DNA of 42,795 bases from Mycobacterium asiaticum. Its GTDB lineage: Bacteria; Actinomycetota; Actinomycetes; Mycobacteriales; Mycobacteriaceae. Where the stretch lies: the NCBI RefSeq assembly GCF_001668675.1, contig NZ_LZKQ01000224.1, positions 1 through 42,795 on the forward strand. Reading direction: 5' to 3'. Each line of letters begins with the position of its first letter. Positions within the stretch are counted from its first letter, which is position 1. The notes beneath the pieces are model-generated. The model saw only the letters and a program-made list of their open reading frames with translations, had not been told where the DNA came from and searched no databases. Below are positions 15,936 to 24,824 of the stretch, piece by piece. The position numbers were made by a program, and so were the translations under genes.

Positions 15936-17135
15936 ATGGTCAGCAAGCCCACTTTTGAACCGACCCAGGCCGAGCTTGACCTGTCCGACGTCGACCACCG
16001 AGTGGGAAAGCCTATCGGCGGCGGTCAGCTCTGGGATCCATGCAGCTCGTCTGACATTCGTCGATGGGTGATGGCGATGGATTACCCCAATCCGATTCAC
16101 TGGAACGAGGAGTTTGCTCGGTCATCCAAGTTCGGCGGCTTGATCGCCCCGCAGTCAATTGCGGTCGCGCTGGACTATGGGCACGGCGCGGCGCCCGCGT
16201 GCGTCGGGCATATTCCAAATAGTCATCTTATTTTCGGCGGCGAGGAGTGGTGGTTTTACGGTTGTCCGGTACGTCCGGGCGACAAGCTGTTTCAGCAGCG
16301 ACGGTTTCACGATTACAAAGTGGTCGAAACCAAATTTGCCGGGCCCACCATGTTTTCGCGCGGCGACACCGTTCACCGGAACCAGAACGGCGCTCTGGTT
16401 GCCCGCGAGCGATCGACCGCGATCCGCTACCTCTACGAAGAAGCTGCCAGGCGGGGAATGTTCGAGAGTCAACTCGGCGAGATCAAACGATGGTCGCAAC
16501 TGGAACTGGAAGAGATAGAGGCGCTTCGCCGCGCTTGGCTGGAGTCCAATCGGCTCGGTGTGTCACTGCATTTCGACGAAGTGAAGGTGGGCGATACGCT
16601 GCCGCGCCGCGTCATCGGTCCGCACAGCATAGCCACCTTCACCACTGAGTATCGCGCATTCGTCTTCAATATCTGGGGCAGCTTCGAGTGGGTAGCGCCG
16701 CCCGACGTCGATGATCCATGGGTCTATCAGAATCCTGGCTTCGGCAAGGATTTCGCGTTCGACGAGGAGGACGCCTTCATTGATCCCCGCAAGCGCGACG
16801 GACTCTATCTCGGACCCTCGCGGGGTCATATCGACGCCGAAAGAGCCAGCGAAGTGGGCATGGCGCGCGCGTACGGCTACGGCGCGACGATGGGCGCGTG
16901 GTGCACCGATTACCTTGCCTACTGGGCCGGCCACGATGGGATGGTTCGCCACAGTAAAGCCGATTTCCGCGGGCCCGCATTCGAGGGTGATGTGACGTAT
17001 TTCGACGCCGAAGTCATTGGTAAAGAAGCCGACTCGGCATGGGGCGTGCCGGTCGTCCAGGTGCAATTGCGGTTGACCAACCAGAATGGTGAAGAACTCG
17101 TCAAGTGCGTGGCCGAGATCGAGCTCCCGGTGTGA
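15936..17135 (+). CDS. MaoC-family hydratase, double hot-dog
   Basis: This 399-residue protein is long enough for two hot-dog domains. The N-terminal half contains YPNPIHWNEEFARSSKFGGLIAPQSIA, the MaoC-type pattern with Asn-Pro-Ile-His and a Gly-rich hinge. The C-terminal half contains a second, diverged domain ending VVQVQLRLTNQNGEELVKCVAEIELP. Related proteins hydrate 2-enoyl-CoA in fatty acid and steroid side-chain oxidation. The ATG at 15936 has AGGAGGAG seven bases upstream, stronger than any earlier start. It overlaps the following ligase by 4 bp. It would be the natural partner of the divergent FadE pair. Confidence 0.88.
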   Translation: MVSKPTFEPTQAELDLSDVDHRVGKPIGGGQLWDPCSSSDIRRWVMAMDYPNPIHWNEEFARSSKFGGLIAPQSIAVALDYGHGAAPACVGHIPNSHLIFGGEEWWFYGCPVRPGDKLFQQRRFHDYKVVETKFAGPTMFSRGDTVHRNQNGALVARERSTAIRYLYEEAARRGMFESQLGEIKRWSQLELEEIEALRRAWLESNRLGVSLHFDEVKVGDTLPRRVIGPHSIATFTTEYRAFVFNIWGSFEWVAPPDVDDPWVYQNPGFGKDFAFDEEDAFIDPRKRDGLYLGPSRGHIDAERASEVGMARAYGYGATMGAWCTDYLAYWAGHDGMVRHSKADFRGPAFEGDVTYFDAEVIGKEADSAWGVPVVQVQLRLTNQNGEELVKCVAEIELPV

Positions 17136-18853
17136 CGAGTACAGCAACACCTGATTCTGAAGCGGGTGAGTCACTTTCACTGGTGTCAGGCCCGTCGCTC
17201 CGCGACGAGCCGGGGCTCGGGACGCTTACGTTGCCTGGCTTCCTACGCGAGGTAACGGCCATGTACGGCGACCGGGAAGCACTGGTGCTCCGCTCCGCCG
17301 ATGGCTATACGCGCTGGACCTACGCCGACCTATGGGAGCGAGCCACCGAGGTGGCGTGCGCGCTTCGCACACTCGGGGTTGGTAAAGACACGCGGGTCGG
17401 CATCTTGATGACCAACCGACCCGAATGGCTTTCGGCGTTCTTCGGTATATCTCTCGCAGGGGGTGTCGCTGTCACCCTCAGCACGTTCTCAACCGCTGCA
17501 GAGCTGGAGTACCTACTCAATGCGTCCTGTGTTGCGGTGCTGTTGTTCGAGCGACAGGTACTCAAGACCGACTTCGTCGCCACGTTGTCAGACTTGGCTC
17601 CTGAACTCGGCACGACTGCTCCCGGCAGGTTACAAGCGGACAAGTTTCCCTTCCTGCGTTATCTCGCAGCCGTCGGCGATCCGGCACCTGGCATCGATTC
17701 GTGGGAAACCTTTGTTGCTCACGGCCAGAACGAACCGCACGAATTGATAAATGCGACCGCCGAAGCGACGCGCCCTAGCGATGTCGCGGTGCTGTTCTTC
17801 TCGTCTGGCACGACGAGCAAACCTAAGGGAATCTTCAGTGCGCATCGCGGTGTCACGATCCAAATGTGGCGGTTCCGACGAGTGTGCCACTTTGAGCCGG
17901 ACGACTACCTTCGTTGCTGGTCGGCAAACGGCTTCTTCTGGTCTGGCAACTTTGTGATGTCATTGGGGGGCACCCTGGCCGCCGGTGGGTGCCTGGTGCT
18001 GCAGCCGACGTTCGATGCCGTTGCGGCGCTTGAACTGATGGCGGCTGAACGTGTCAATTATCCATTCGCATGGCCCCACCAATGGGCACAAATCGAGACC
18101 GCACCCAATTGGCTGTCCGTCGACCTGAGCAGCATGAAATTCGCTGACGTCAAGACGCCGATCGCCAGGCATCCGACGGTCTCTTGTGCATGGGAGCTCC
18201 CTGACCATGCGTATGGCAACACCGAAATGTTCACGATAACAACGATTTTCGAGTTCGGCGCGCCACGCGAAGTGCACGCCGACAGTTCGGGCATACCGTT
18301 GCCCGGCGTCACCGTCAAGATTGTCGATCCGATCAGCGAAGTGTTGCTTCCGCGCGGTGAAACGGGTGAAATCTGCGTCAAGGGCCCCACACTCATGCTC
18401 GGCTACCTTGGCATCCCGATAGACGAGACACTGGATGCGGAGGGGTTCTTCCATACCGGTGACAGCGGCCATCTAGATGAGGGCGGCCGACTGTATTGGG
18501 AGGGCAGGCTGACCGACGTCATCAAGACGGGCGGAGCCAATGTCTCACCGCTTGAAGTCGACGATGCACTCGTAAAGCATCCCGATGTCAAGGTGACGAA
18601 AACAGTAGGGTTGCCACATCAGACGCTTGGCGAGATCGTCGTCGCCTGCGTCGTGCCGCGTGAGGGCGCGAATCTCGACGCGGAGGCGGTCCGTGAGTTC
18701 CTGCGTGAACGGCTGGCCAGCTACAAAGTGCCGCGGCACGTGCTCTTCTTCCGCGACACCGACATCACGCTCACCGGCAGCGACAAAGTCAAGGCCGACG
18801 AACTCCGTGACCTGGCCATCCTGCGACTGACTAAATCAGCTGCAGCGCAATGA
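17132..18853 (+). CDS. Acyl-CoA synthetase / AMP-binding ligase
   Basis: This 573-residue ANL-family ligase has the P-loop FFSSGTTSKPKG, AYGNTEM, EGFFHTGD, the hinge EGRLTDVIKTGGANVSP and a C-terminal TGSDKVK, whose Lys fits the adenylating position. It should make an acyl-CoA from a free acid. The GTG at 17132 overlaps the MaoC stop as GTGA, so the two genes are translated together. A ribosome site is not obvious, which fits translational coupling. It is a second ligase in the pathway and differs clearly from the one at 10558-12183, so each may act on a different acid intermediate. Confidence 0.92.
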   Translation: MTSTATPDSEAGESLSLVSGPSLRDEPGLGTLTLPGFLREVTAMYGDREALVLRSADGYTRWTYADLWERATEVACALRTLGVGKDTRVGILMTNRPEWLSAFFGISLAGGVAVTLSTFSTAAELEYLLNASCVAVLLFERQVLKTDFVATLSDLAPELGTTAPGRLQADKFPFLRYLAAVGDPAPGIDSWETFVAHGQNEPHELINATAEATRPSDVAVLFFSSGTTSKPKGIFSAHRGVTIQMWRFRRVCHFEPDDYLRCWSANGFFWSGNFVMSLGGTLAAGGCLVLQPTFDAVAALELMAAERVNYPFAWPHQWAQIETAPNWLSVDLSSMKFADVKTPIARHPTVSCAWELPDHAYGNTEMFTITTIFEFGAPREVHADSSGIPLPGVTVKIVDPISEVLLPRGETGEICVKGPTLMLGYLGIPIDETLDAEGFFHTGDSGHLDEGGRLYWEGRLTDVIKTGGANVSPLEVDDALVKHPDVKVTKTVGLPHQTLGEIVVACVVPREGANLDAEAVREFLRERLASYKVPRHVLFFRDTDITLTGSDKVKADELRDLAILRLTKSAAAQ

Positions 18854-18885
18854 TTCTCACCTGAAAGATACAGGTCCTCGGCTTA

Positions 18886-19602
18886 TTACGGACCGACCGG
18901 GCCATCCCCGCGCACGGCCGCCGAGGGCATCAGCGCTTGCCGACACCAGGACCACACGACGTCCTCGGTCAGGCTGGCGCCATCGAGTCCTTCATGCAGT
19001 GCATTGAACTGACCGAAAGACGTCAGCGTGTACCCCAGGAGCGAGGTCAACTGCGGCAGAGAGAGATCGTTTCGAATCAGTCCCGCTTCGGAGCACGCGG
19101 TCAAGATTTCTGTCAGCAGCTTTCGATGTGGCTCCCACACCTTGGCGAATGCCTCCGGATTGTCCAACTCCAGACTCAGGTTATAAATCAAAACCAGTCG
19201 ACCACCCACCTCGTGCGATGAGCCAGGACGCGATAGAACGCCTCTGCACCATGCCTCCAGTTGCCCCATCGGGCCATCTGCGGCCTCGACCTCGGCCCTG
19301 ATTGCCTCGGTGTACTTCGAGGTGACGTCTTCGTAGAGTGCCAGCAGGAGTTCGTCCTTGCCGGCGAAGTGTTGATAGAAGGTTCGCAGGCTTAGATTCG
19401 CGCGATCGGCCAATGCCTGCAGGGTGAAACTACCCGCCCCGGCCTCCTGGACGAGTTCCAGAGCCGTCGCCATGAATTGGGTAGTGCGAGCGACCGCCCG
19501 CGCCCGTGCCTCACCCAGGCGGCGCTCGATAGCCCGTTCCTGCCAGGTGCTCGCGGCTCCGCCATTCCCACCGGCCCGGTCGACTGCGTCGCCCGTTTTC
19601 AT
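18886..19602 (-). CDS. TetR-family transcriptional regulator
   Basis: This 238-residue TetR protein has a helix-turn-helix around SFTLQALADRANLSLRTFYQHFAGKDELL, with the terminal YQHF motif. The C-terminal domain is helical and long enough to bind a ligand. The ATG at 19602 is the best start: upstream codons have no Shine-Dalgarno site and the extra residues do not resemble a protein. It converges with the acyl-CoA ligase and lies upstream of the ferredoxin and reductase genes on the other strand. It probably controls the surrounding catabolic genes, including the divergent FadE/MaoC promoter. Confidence 0.88.
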   Translation of the reverse strand: MKTGDAVDRAGGNGGAASTWQERAIERRLGEARARAVARTTQFMATALELVQEAGAGSFTLQALADRANLSLRTFYQHFAGKDELLLALYEDVTSKYTEAIRAEVEAADGPMGQLEAWCRGVLSRPGSSHEVGGRLVLIYNLSLELDNPEAFAKVWEPHRKLLTEILTACSEAGLIRNDLSLPQLTSLLGYTLTSFGQFNALHEGLDGASLTEDVVWSWCRQALMPSAAVRGDGPVGP

Positions 19603-19970
19603 CGTCGGCCATCCGATCCGAGTTGCCCGCTGGATCGCGCCGGCGAACTCCCGCAACGTAGTGCGCGGACGCGAGCATCTATGCGTCGTAACGACATATC
19701 GCCACCATATCCATCCCGCACGACTTATCCGTAGTCCAGAGCCTCGGTCAGCCCGCAAGCATCCGCCACCACCGTTTAAAGCGGCTGACACGAGAACATA
19801 ACTCTCGTAAATAGGGTACTGCACTCTGTTGTACTGAAAACAGCCTTTATCAGAAGCAGAGTAGGCCGATTGGCCAAATCTGTTAAGCTCCATACGGCTC
19901 CCGCCAAGCTGGTTGCTGCGCTCGTCCACGGAGCAGCGGGGCCCCGGACCACCGAGGACAAGCCGAGAGG
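19603..19970. other. Intergenic region upstream of TetR and ferredoxin genes
   Basis: About 370 bases separate the TetR start from the ferredoxin frame and should hold promoters for both. Near 19818-19840 the hexamer GTACTG occurs twice as a direct repeat. TTGGCCAA at 19870-19877 is an 8-bp palindrome. An open frame continues upstream from the TetR ATG, but its composition (many Arg, Cys and Trp) is unlike a protein. No further gene is seen. Confidence 0.4.
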
Positions 19971-20174
19971 GTCACCGTCGATGAGGCTCGCTGCACCGGC
20001 CACGGCATGTGCTTGACCCTCTGTCGGCAGGTCTTGGAGATGGCGTCAGGAGCACCCACCGACCTGGAAAACGCAGTCTACGAAGTCATCGCCAGCTGTC
20101 CCGCACGAACCATTGTCGAGATCGACTGCCAGGAAAGAGGGTTCATCGTTCATGAGTCACGGAATTACTTTTAG
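19971..20174 (+). CDS. Small ferredoxin, CxxHxxC...CP type, start unclear
   Basis: The frame reads VTVDEARCTGHGMC, then DLENAVYEVIASCPAR, VEIDC and stops at 20172-20174. CTGHGMC followed by a later SCPA is the CxxxxxC(x)nCP pattern of the small mycobacterial ferredoxins that serve P450s, with His in the variable cluster position. It would pass electrons to the P450s here. No ATG, GTG or TTG occurs in frame between the upstream TAA near 19885 and the first Cys; the in-frame ATG at 20007 lies inside the Cys motif. Either the start has been lost, a sequencing error hides it, or a rare start is used. The last 23 bp overlap the AcuI-like gene. The extra Cys near the start (TLCR) and tail are unusual. 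Confidence 0.6.
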   Translation, partial: VTVDEARCTGHGMCLTLCRQVLEMASGAPTDLENAVYEVIASCPARTIVEIDCQERGFIVHESRNYF

Positions 20175-21159
20175 AGCACTGGTTGCGCGGAAGGACGATG
20201 ACGGTCTAAGCGCGGTGGTCGAGAACTTGGCGGAAGCCGAACTTCCGCCCGGTGAGGTCATGGTCCGGGTGCACTATTCGAGCGTCAACTACAAAGACGC
20301 ACTTGCGCTTACGCCGAACGGCGGTGTGGTGCGGGACTATCCGATAGTGCCGGGTATCGACCTCACCGGCGAGGTAGTGTCGTCGGATTCCGACCAATTC
20401 GTCGCCGGTGACATGGTACTTGCGCACGGCTATGAGATCGGCACCGGCAGACATGGCGGCTACGCCGAGTACGCACGACTGCCTGCGGATTGGCTCGTCA
20501 AGCTCGGGTCGCTGAGCCCCCATGAGGGTGCCGCCATCGGTACCGCGGGGTTCACCGCCGCGATGAGCGTGCAGGCACTGCAGCGGCACGGCATCGAGCC
20601 CGGGGACGGGCCGATTGTGGTGACGGGCGCCACGGGCGGCGTGGGGTCGGTGAGCATCGACCTACTGGCCACCGCGGGTTATGAGGTAGTCGCCTCGACC
20701 GGCAAGCCCGATGCCGCAGAGCATCTCAAGATGCTGGGCGCAACCGAGGTCATCGGTCGGCTGCCCGAAGACCCCGACGCCAAACCGCGTCCGCTTGGCA
20801 AGGCCCGGTGGGCGGGGGCGATTGACTGTGTTGGAGGGGCAACCCTGGCCGATGTGCTGAGCAGCGTTCGGTACGGAGGTGCCGTAGCTGCCAGCGGCCT
20901 CACCGGAGGGGCTGGCCTGCGGACGACAGTGATGCCGTTCATCTTGCGCGCTGTGTCGCTGCTGGGCATCGACTCGGTGCAGTTGCCAATCCAACCGCGG
21001 CGCACATTATGGGAAGAGCTGGGTAATACCCTGCGACCACAGCACCTTTCAGATGTGTTGCACGACGTCGACGTCAAAGATGTGATAAGCGTCCTCGACC
21101 AAGTTCGGTCCGGAAGCTATTCCGGGCGCGCGGTCGTACGCGTTGCCGGTGGGTTCTAG
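20152..21159 (+). CDS. AcuI/YhdH-type NADPH-dependent enoyl reductase (MDR family)
   Basis: This 335-residue medium-chain reductase has the N-terminal catalytic domain (SSVNYKDALALTPNGGVVRDYPIVPGIDLTGEV) and the nucleotide-binding motif VTGATGGVGS (157-166). It has no zinc-site Cys cluster, as in quinone oxidoreductases. The VNYKDALA segment is characteristic of the AcuI/YhdH group, which reduces acryloyl-CoA and related 2-enoyl compounds with NADPH. The ATG at 20152 follows AGGAAAGAGG by about 11 bases and lies within the end of the ferredoxin frame. It could saturate an enone or enoyl-CoA, or quench a reactive acryloyl-type product of the pathway. Confidence 0.9.
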   Translation: MSHGITFRALVARKDDDGLSAVVENLAEAELPPGEVMVRVHYSSVNYKDALALTPNGGVVRDYPIVPGIDLTGEVVSSDSDQFVAGDMVLAHGYEIGTGRHGGYAEYARLPADWLVKLGSLSPHEGAAIGTAGFTAAMSVQALQRHGIEPGDGPIVVTGATGGVGSVSIDLLATAGYEVVASTGKPDAAEHLKMLGATEVIGRLPEDPDAKPRPLGKARWAGAIDCVGGATLADVLSSVRYGGAVAASGLTGGAGLRTTVMPFILRAVSLLGIDSVQLPIQPRRTLWEELGNTLRPQHLSDVLHDVDVKDVISVLDQVRSGSYSGRAVVRVAGGF

Positions 21160-21178
21160 CTCGACAGGCGCAGTGCTT

Positions 21179-22447
21179 TCAGCCGACCGGGGTAAAAGTG
21201 ATGTGCAGTTCATGTAGACCCCGCAGGATGAAGGTTGGCTCAAAATCGTAATGGCGCCCGTTCGCCGCGCCGTGATGCGACTCCGAAATCGCGATATCCG
21301 CCATGCGGTCCAGCAATCTGTTCACCGAGATTTTGCCTTCCGCCCTTGCCAATGGGGCACCCGGGCACGAGTGAATGCCACGAATGAAGGCGATCTGCTC
21401 TCGCACATTCGGTCGGTCAATATCGAACGTGTTGGGAGAACCGAACTTCCTCTCGTCGCGGTTACATGCTCCCGGCAGCAACATCACCGTTGTCCCCGCC
21501 GGCACCTCAACTCCGCCGACGGTGGTGGTCTTGCGCGCCATCCGGAAGTGTGCTTTAACCGGGCTTTCCGTGCGCAAGGTCTCCTCGAGGAAGGCCGGAA
21601 TCTTGCTTCGGTCCTGACGCAGCACCGCTTGCAATTCCGGGTTCTCACCGATGATGCGTACCGCTGCGCTGATGAGCTTTGTCGTTGTTTCCGTTCCCGC
21701 GGCGAAGAGGAACGTCGACAAGTTCATGACGTCCTCGATCTCAGGCGTCGACCCATCCTCGTACTTTGCCTGGGCCAACTCCGTCAGCACGTCGCCGCGC
21801 GGGGAGCGCCTGCGGTCCTCGATGTAGGCGTAGAACTTTTCGTTGAGCCATTGCAGGGGATTGTGCGCTGTCGTGCCCTCCCCGAGCTCACCGGCCACCT
21901 GGGTCCCGAATTGTGCTCTGAATTCCTCATGATCGTCTTGCGGGACGCCCAACAGGTCGGCGATGACAAGCAGGGAGAACGGGTTTGCGTAGTCCGACAG
22001 GAACTCACAGCTACCCCGCTCGAGGAAGGTGTCCAGCTGCTCGTCCGCCAACCGCCACATGAACTCTTCGTTCTCTTTCAGGCGCTTGGGGGTGATCAAC
22101 CTGTTCATCAAGCTTCTGGTCCGACTGTGCAACGGCGGGTCTTGATTCGAGATGTGTTCTGCCATGGGCGCAATATGGCGATGCTCTTCAATCAGATCGG
22201 AGACGTCGTCGGCTCCGTCGGGACCGAAGGGGAAACCGGAGAACGGTCCCGCCAGCGAGTTGCACGACGAGAAGAAGGCTGAGTCCTTGTAGACCGCAAG
22301 GGCTTCCTCGTAACCGGTAATCGCCATCACGTTGAACGGAGTTGCGGGAGTCACTGGACATTTCGACCGAAGGTGGTCGAAGTAGTGGTACGGGTCGGGC
22401 ACCAGGGATTCGTCGGTGAAGAAGTCAACTGTGTCGAAGTCGGTCAT
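21179..22447 (-). CDS. Cytochrome P450 (fourth of five) with variant haem loop
   Basis: This 422-residue P450 has the I-helix AAGTETTT and K-helix EETLR. Its haem loop is FIRGIHSCPG (Cys near residue 361), which departs from the usual FGxGxHxCxG by Ile-Arg after Phe and Cys-Pro-Gly. Such loops occur in some actinobacterial P450s, but the Arg may affect haem potential or redox partner docking. The N-terminus has no anchor. The ATG at 22447 is preferred over one 30 bases upstream because GAGAGGAATGAG lies between them. It is the last gene in the minus-strand run from 29843, 91 bp after the next P450. It converges with the AcuI-like gene, leaving only 19 bp. Confidence 0.92.
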   Translation of the reverse strand: MTDFDTVDFFTDESLVPDPYHYFDHLRSKCPVTPATPFNVMAITGYEEALAVYKDSAFFSSCNSLAGPFSGFPFGPDGADDVSDLIEEHRHIAPMAEHISNQDPPLHSRTRSLMNRLITPKRLKENEEFMWRLADEQLDTFLERGSCEFLSDYANPFSLLVIADLLGVPQDDHEEFRAQFGTQVAGELGEGTTAHNPLQWLNEKFYAYIEDRRRSPRGDVLTELAQAKYEDGSTPEIEDVMNLSTFLFAAGTETTTKLISAAVRIIGENPELQAVLRQDRSKIPAFLEETLRTESPVKAHFRMARKTTTVGGVEVPAGTTVMLLPGACNRDERKFGSPNTFDIDRPNVREQIAFIRGIHSCPGAPLARAEGKISVNRLLDRMADIAISESHHGAANGRHYDFEPTFILRGLHELHITFTPVG

Positions 22448-22538
22448 GCGCTTGTTCTCATTCCTCTCGATGAACACCAGCCGGCGATCAACCCGGAGGG
22501 AGCCTCACTCACCCGAACCGCACGGAGTTAGAAGATTC

Positions 22539-23753
22539 TCAGGCCGGGTCGAACAACACCGGCAGCGACGATGGTGAGCGGAAGACCATGCCGCGGATGT
22601 GCGGGTCGTCGCCGTCAGGGTCGAGACGGAGGTTGGGTAGTCGGTCCAGTAATAGATTGATGGCAGTGCGCATTTCGAGTCGAGCCAGGTGCATGCCCAG
22701 GCATACGTGGACTCCGTAACCCCAGCTGATGGGAACTTTCGCTTGCCGGAAGATGTCGAAATCGTGGGGGTTGACATACCGATCTTCTTGGCGGTTGGCC
22801 GCGCCGAGCATGGGCATGACTGATGACCCTTCAGGGATCGGCACTCCGGCCAATTCGGTGTCGCGCGTGGCGACGCGAGTGATGTTGAGCAGGGGGGCAT
22901 CCCAGCGCACGGCTTCCTCGATCGCCTGGGGTATCAGTGACCGGTCGGCGCGGATGGCGTCGAGTTGGTCAGGATGGGTGAGAAGCGCGAACAGCAAGGT
23001 ACCCAGGGAACGGTAAGTGGTTTCCACGCCGGCTGGCAGAAGTAGCCGGATGAAAGAATAAATGTCTTCGTCCGCGAGTTTCTGTCCGTCGATTTCGGCG
23101 GCGGCCAAGCTGCTGATCAGGTCCTCACGGGGTTCCGCCCGACGCTCCTCCAGGATTGGGGTGAAGTAGTCGACGAGTGCCTTCGACGCCGCCAGACCGC
23201 GTTCGGGATAGACGGTATAGCTCAACATCGAGATCGACCAGCGTTGAAATTGCGGAAAGTCCTCCTCTGGCAGGCCGAGAAGCGCAGCGATGATGCGGCT
23301 CGGATACGGGAAGGTGAAGGTTTTCACCAGGTCGGTCGCGCCGTCGCCGACGAATCCGTCGATCAGTTCGTTGCCGATGCGGGCGACGATCTCGTCTTCC
23401 CAACGCGCTAACGCTTTTTGGGTGAACGCTTTGGTCACTAGTGAGCGCAGCCGGCCGTGAATGGGCTCATCCATACCCAGCATCACGCCGTGGCCGAGGA
23501 CATCGCCGAAGATCTGAATCACGGCGCGGGAGGAGAAGGTTTCGTCGTCGCGAAGCATCGTCTGGATGTCCTCGTGGCGGTAGACGATGAAGACGGGTTT
23601 ACCTTCCTCGCCGGGAAGCATCGACGTTTCGATCCGTTGAATTGGAGTGTCATGACGCTGTCTGGCCAATTCCGGGTAGGGGTCACGGACGTCGCCCGAT
23701 ACCATGTCGTCAAAGGCGGCGAAGTCTTCGAGTGCGTCAAACAGCTCTGACAT
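22539..23753 (-). CDS. Cytochrome P450 (fifth of five)
   Basis: This 404-residue P450 has I-helix PAGVETT, K-helix EEAVRW and haem loop WGYGVHVCLG with Cys near residue 351. The first position of the loop is Trp instead of Phe. No membrane anchor is seen. The ATG at 23753 has GAGAGGAG a few bases upstream. It follows the SDR gene by 42 bp and precedes the fourth P450 on the same strand. With the SDR it could form an alcohol-to-ketone pair. It probably uses the ferredoxin encoded at 19971-20174 or another elsewhere in the genome. Confidence 0.93.
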   Translation of the reverse strand: MSELFDALEDFAAFDDMVSGDVRDPYPELARQRHDTPIQRIETSMLPGEEGKPVFIVYRHEDIQTMLRDDETFSSRAVIQIFGDVLGHGVMLGMDEPIHGRLRSLVTKAFTQKALARWEDEIVARIGNELIDGFVGDGATDLVKTFTFPYPSRIIAALLGLPEEDFPQFQRWSISMLSYTVYPERGLAASKALVDYFTPILEERRAEPREDLISSLAAAEIDGQKLADEDIYSFIRLLLPAGVETTYRSLGTLLFALLTHPDQLDAIRADRSLIPQAIEEAVRWDAPLLNITRVATRDTELAGVPIPEGSSVMPMLGAANRQEDRYVNPHDFDIFRQAKVPISWGYGVHVCLGMHLARLEMRTAINLLLDRLPNLRLDPDGDDPHIRGMVFRSPSSLPVLFDPA

Positions 23754-23795
23754 GATGCTCCTCTCAGGTCGCGGGGTAAGCCACGGATTTGCTGG

Positions 23796-24824
23796 TCATT
23801 GCTCCCGCTCCCCTGCATTGCTCCCACTCTCCTCGGGCGCGGACTGAGTCGGTGAAAACCGCATCGCGAGCGAGGCCAACCGCGTCATGACGGGCTGCGG
23901 AAGCACTTTGGCGGCGGACACCATCGCCCGCTGTGCAGTCGTTAGTGGGTAGGCGCCGTCGCGCATCGATCCGAAGCGGGGAATGCCCAGCACCATTCGA
24001 GACATGTGGTGCATCCCGGCTGCGGGAAGCAACCTGCTGGATACCAACAGCATTGACGCGTCGGGGCCCACGCCGTGGCGGCGGAAGGCACCCTGGTCAT
24101 CCAGCGCCTTTACCAAGCCATCGGTGAAGCGTTCAGGCTTGCGGGCGAACTTGATTGCGAATCGGCCGCGGCTGTTCATCGTCTGATGGAGACGTGCGTA
24201 GGGACCGGAAAAGTCACGATCGTCGGTGGTGCCGGCATCGGTGATGATCTCGGTGTCGTATGTACCGGTGACCAGCACTGTCACACCGATCCCAAAGGGG
24301 GCTACCTCAAAAGCGAGTGATTCGCCCCACCGTTCCATCGCACCCTTGCTCGCCGAGTACGGACCCGTGGCCGGCTGCCCACGGACCCCCGCCGCACTGC
24401 TGACGAGCACGATGCGCCCCCGACCCGCCGCCCGCATAGACGGCAGCAGCGCCTTGGTCAACGCCACCGGTGCAATAACGTGGGTGGTGAACATGTTCTG
24501 CCACAACGTCGTATCGGTCTCTTCGACCATGCCCGCCGCCGATATTCCCGCGTTGTGCACGATCGCATCCGGCGCACCGACACGTTCCCCAATCACCTTG
24601 GCAGTCGCTGAGATCGATGCGGCGTCCATCAAGTCGAGCTGGACACCGATGAGCCGATCGTCGCTTTCGGTCGCGCCCGTCGCATCCCGCAGCAGCGCCA
24701 TCCCCGGCTCCGGTGTCCGCATGGTGGCGACCACTCGCCAGCCCTCGCGGTAGAGACGTACCGCCGACGCGAAGCCGAGCCCGCGGGAGGCCCCGGTGAT
24801 CACGACGGTGCGAGGATCAGCCAC
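23796..24824 (-). CDS. Short-chain dehydrogenase/reductase with long C-terminus
   Basis: This 342-residue SDR has the nucleotide motif TGASRGLG (10-17), NAG (91-93), the catalytic Ser in VSSAAG (142-143) and YSASK (156-160, Tyr and Lys). It therefore has a complete active site. The C-terminal 140 residues exceed the classical 250-residue length and contain RRHGVGPDASMLL and GIPRFGSMRDGAYPL, an extension of unknown role. The GTG at 24824 is chosen because it opens the classical SDR N-terminus; it overlaps the AveC-like stop by 8 bp. It probably oxidises a hydroxyl made by the neighbouring P450s, or reduces a ketone. Confidence 0.9.
   Translation of the reverse strand: MADPRTVVITGASRGLGFASAVRLYREGWRVVATMRTPEPGMALLRDATGATESDDRLIGVQLDLMDAASISATAKVIGERVGAPDAIVHNAGISAAGMVEETDTTLWQNMFTTHVIAPVALTKALLPSMRAAGRGRIVLVSSAAGVRGQPATGPYSASKGAMERWGESLAFEVAPFGIGVTVLVTGTYDTEIITDAGTTDDRDFSGPYARLHQTMNSRGRFAIKFARKPERFTDGLVKALDDQGAFRRHGVGPDASMLLVSSRLLPAAGMHHMSRMVLGIPRFGSMRDGAYPLTTAQRAMVSAAKVLPQPVMTRLASLAMRFSPTQSAPEESGSNAGEREQ

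Noticed and set aside
21251..22282. Long plus-strand frame opposite the fourth P450
   Set aside because: Shadow of a well-supported P450; no domain.
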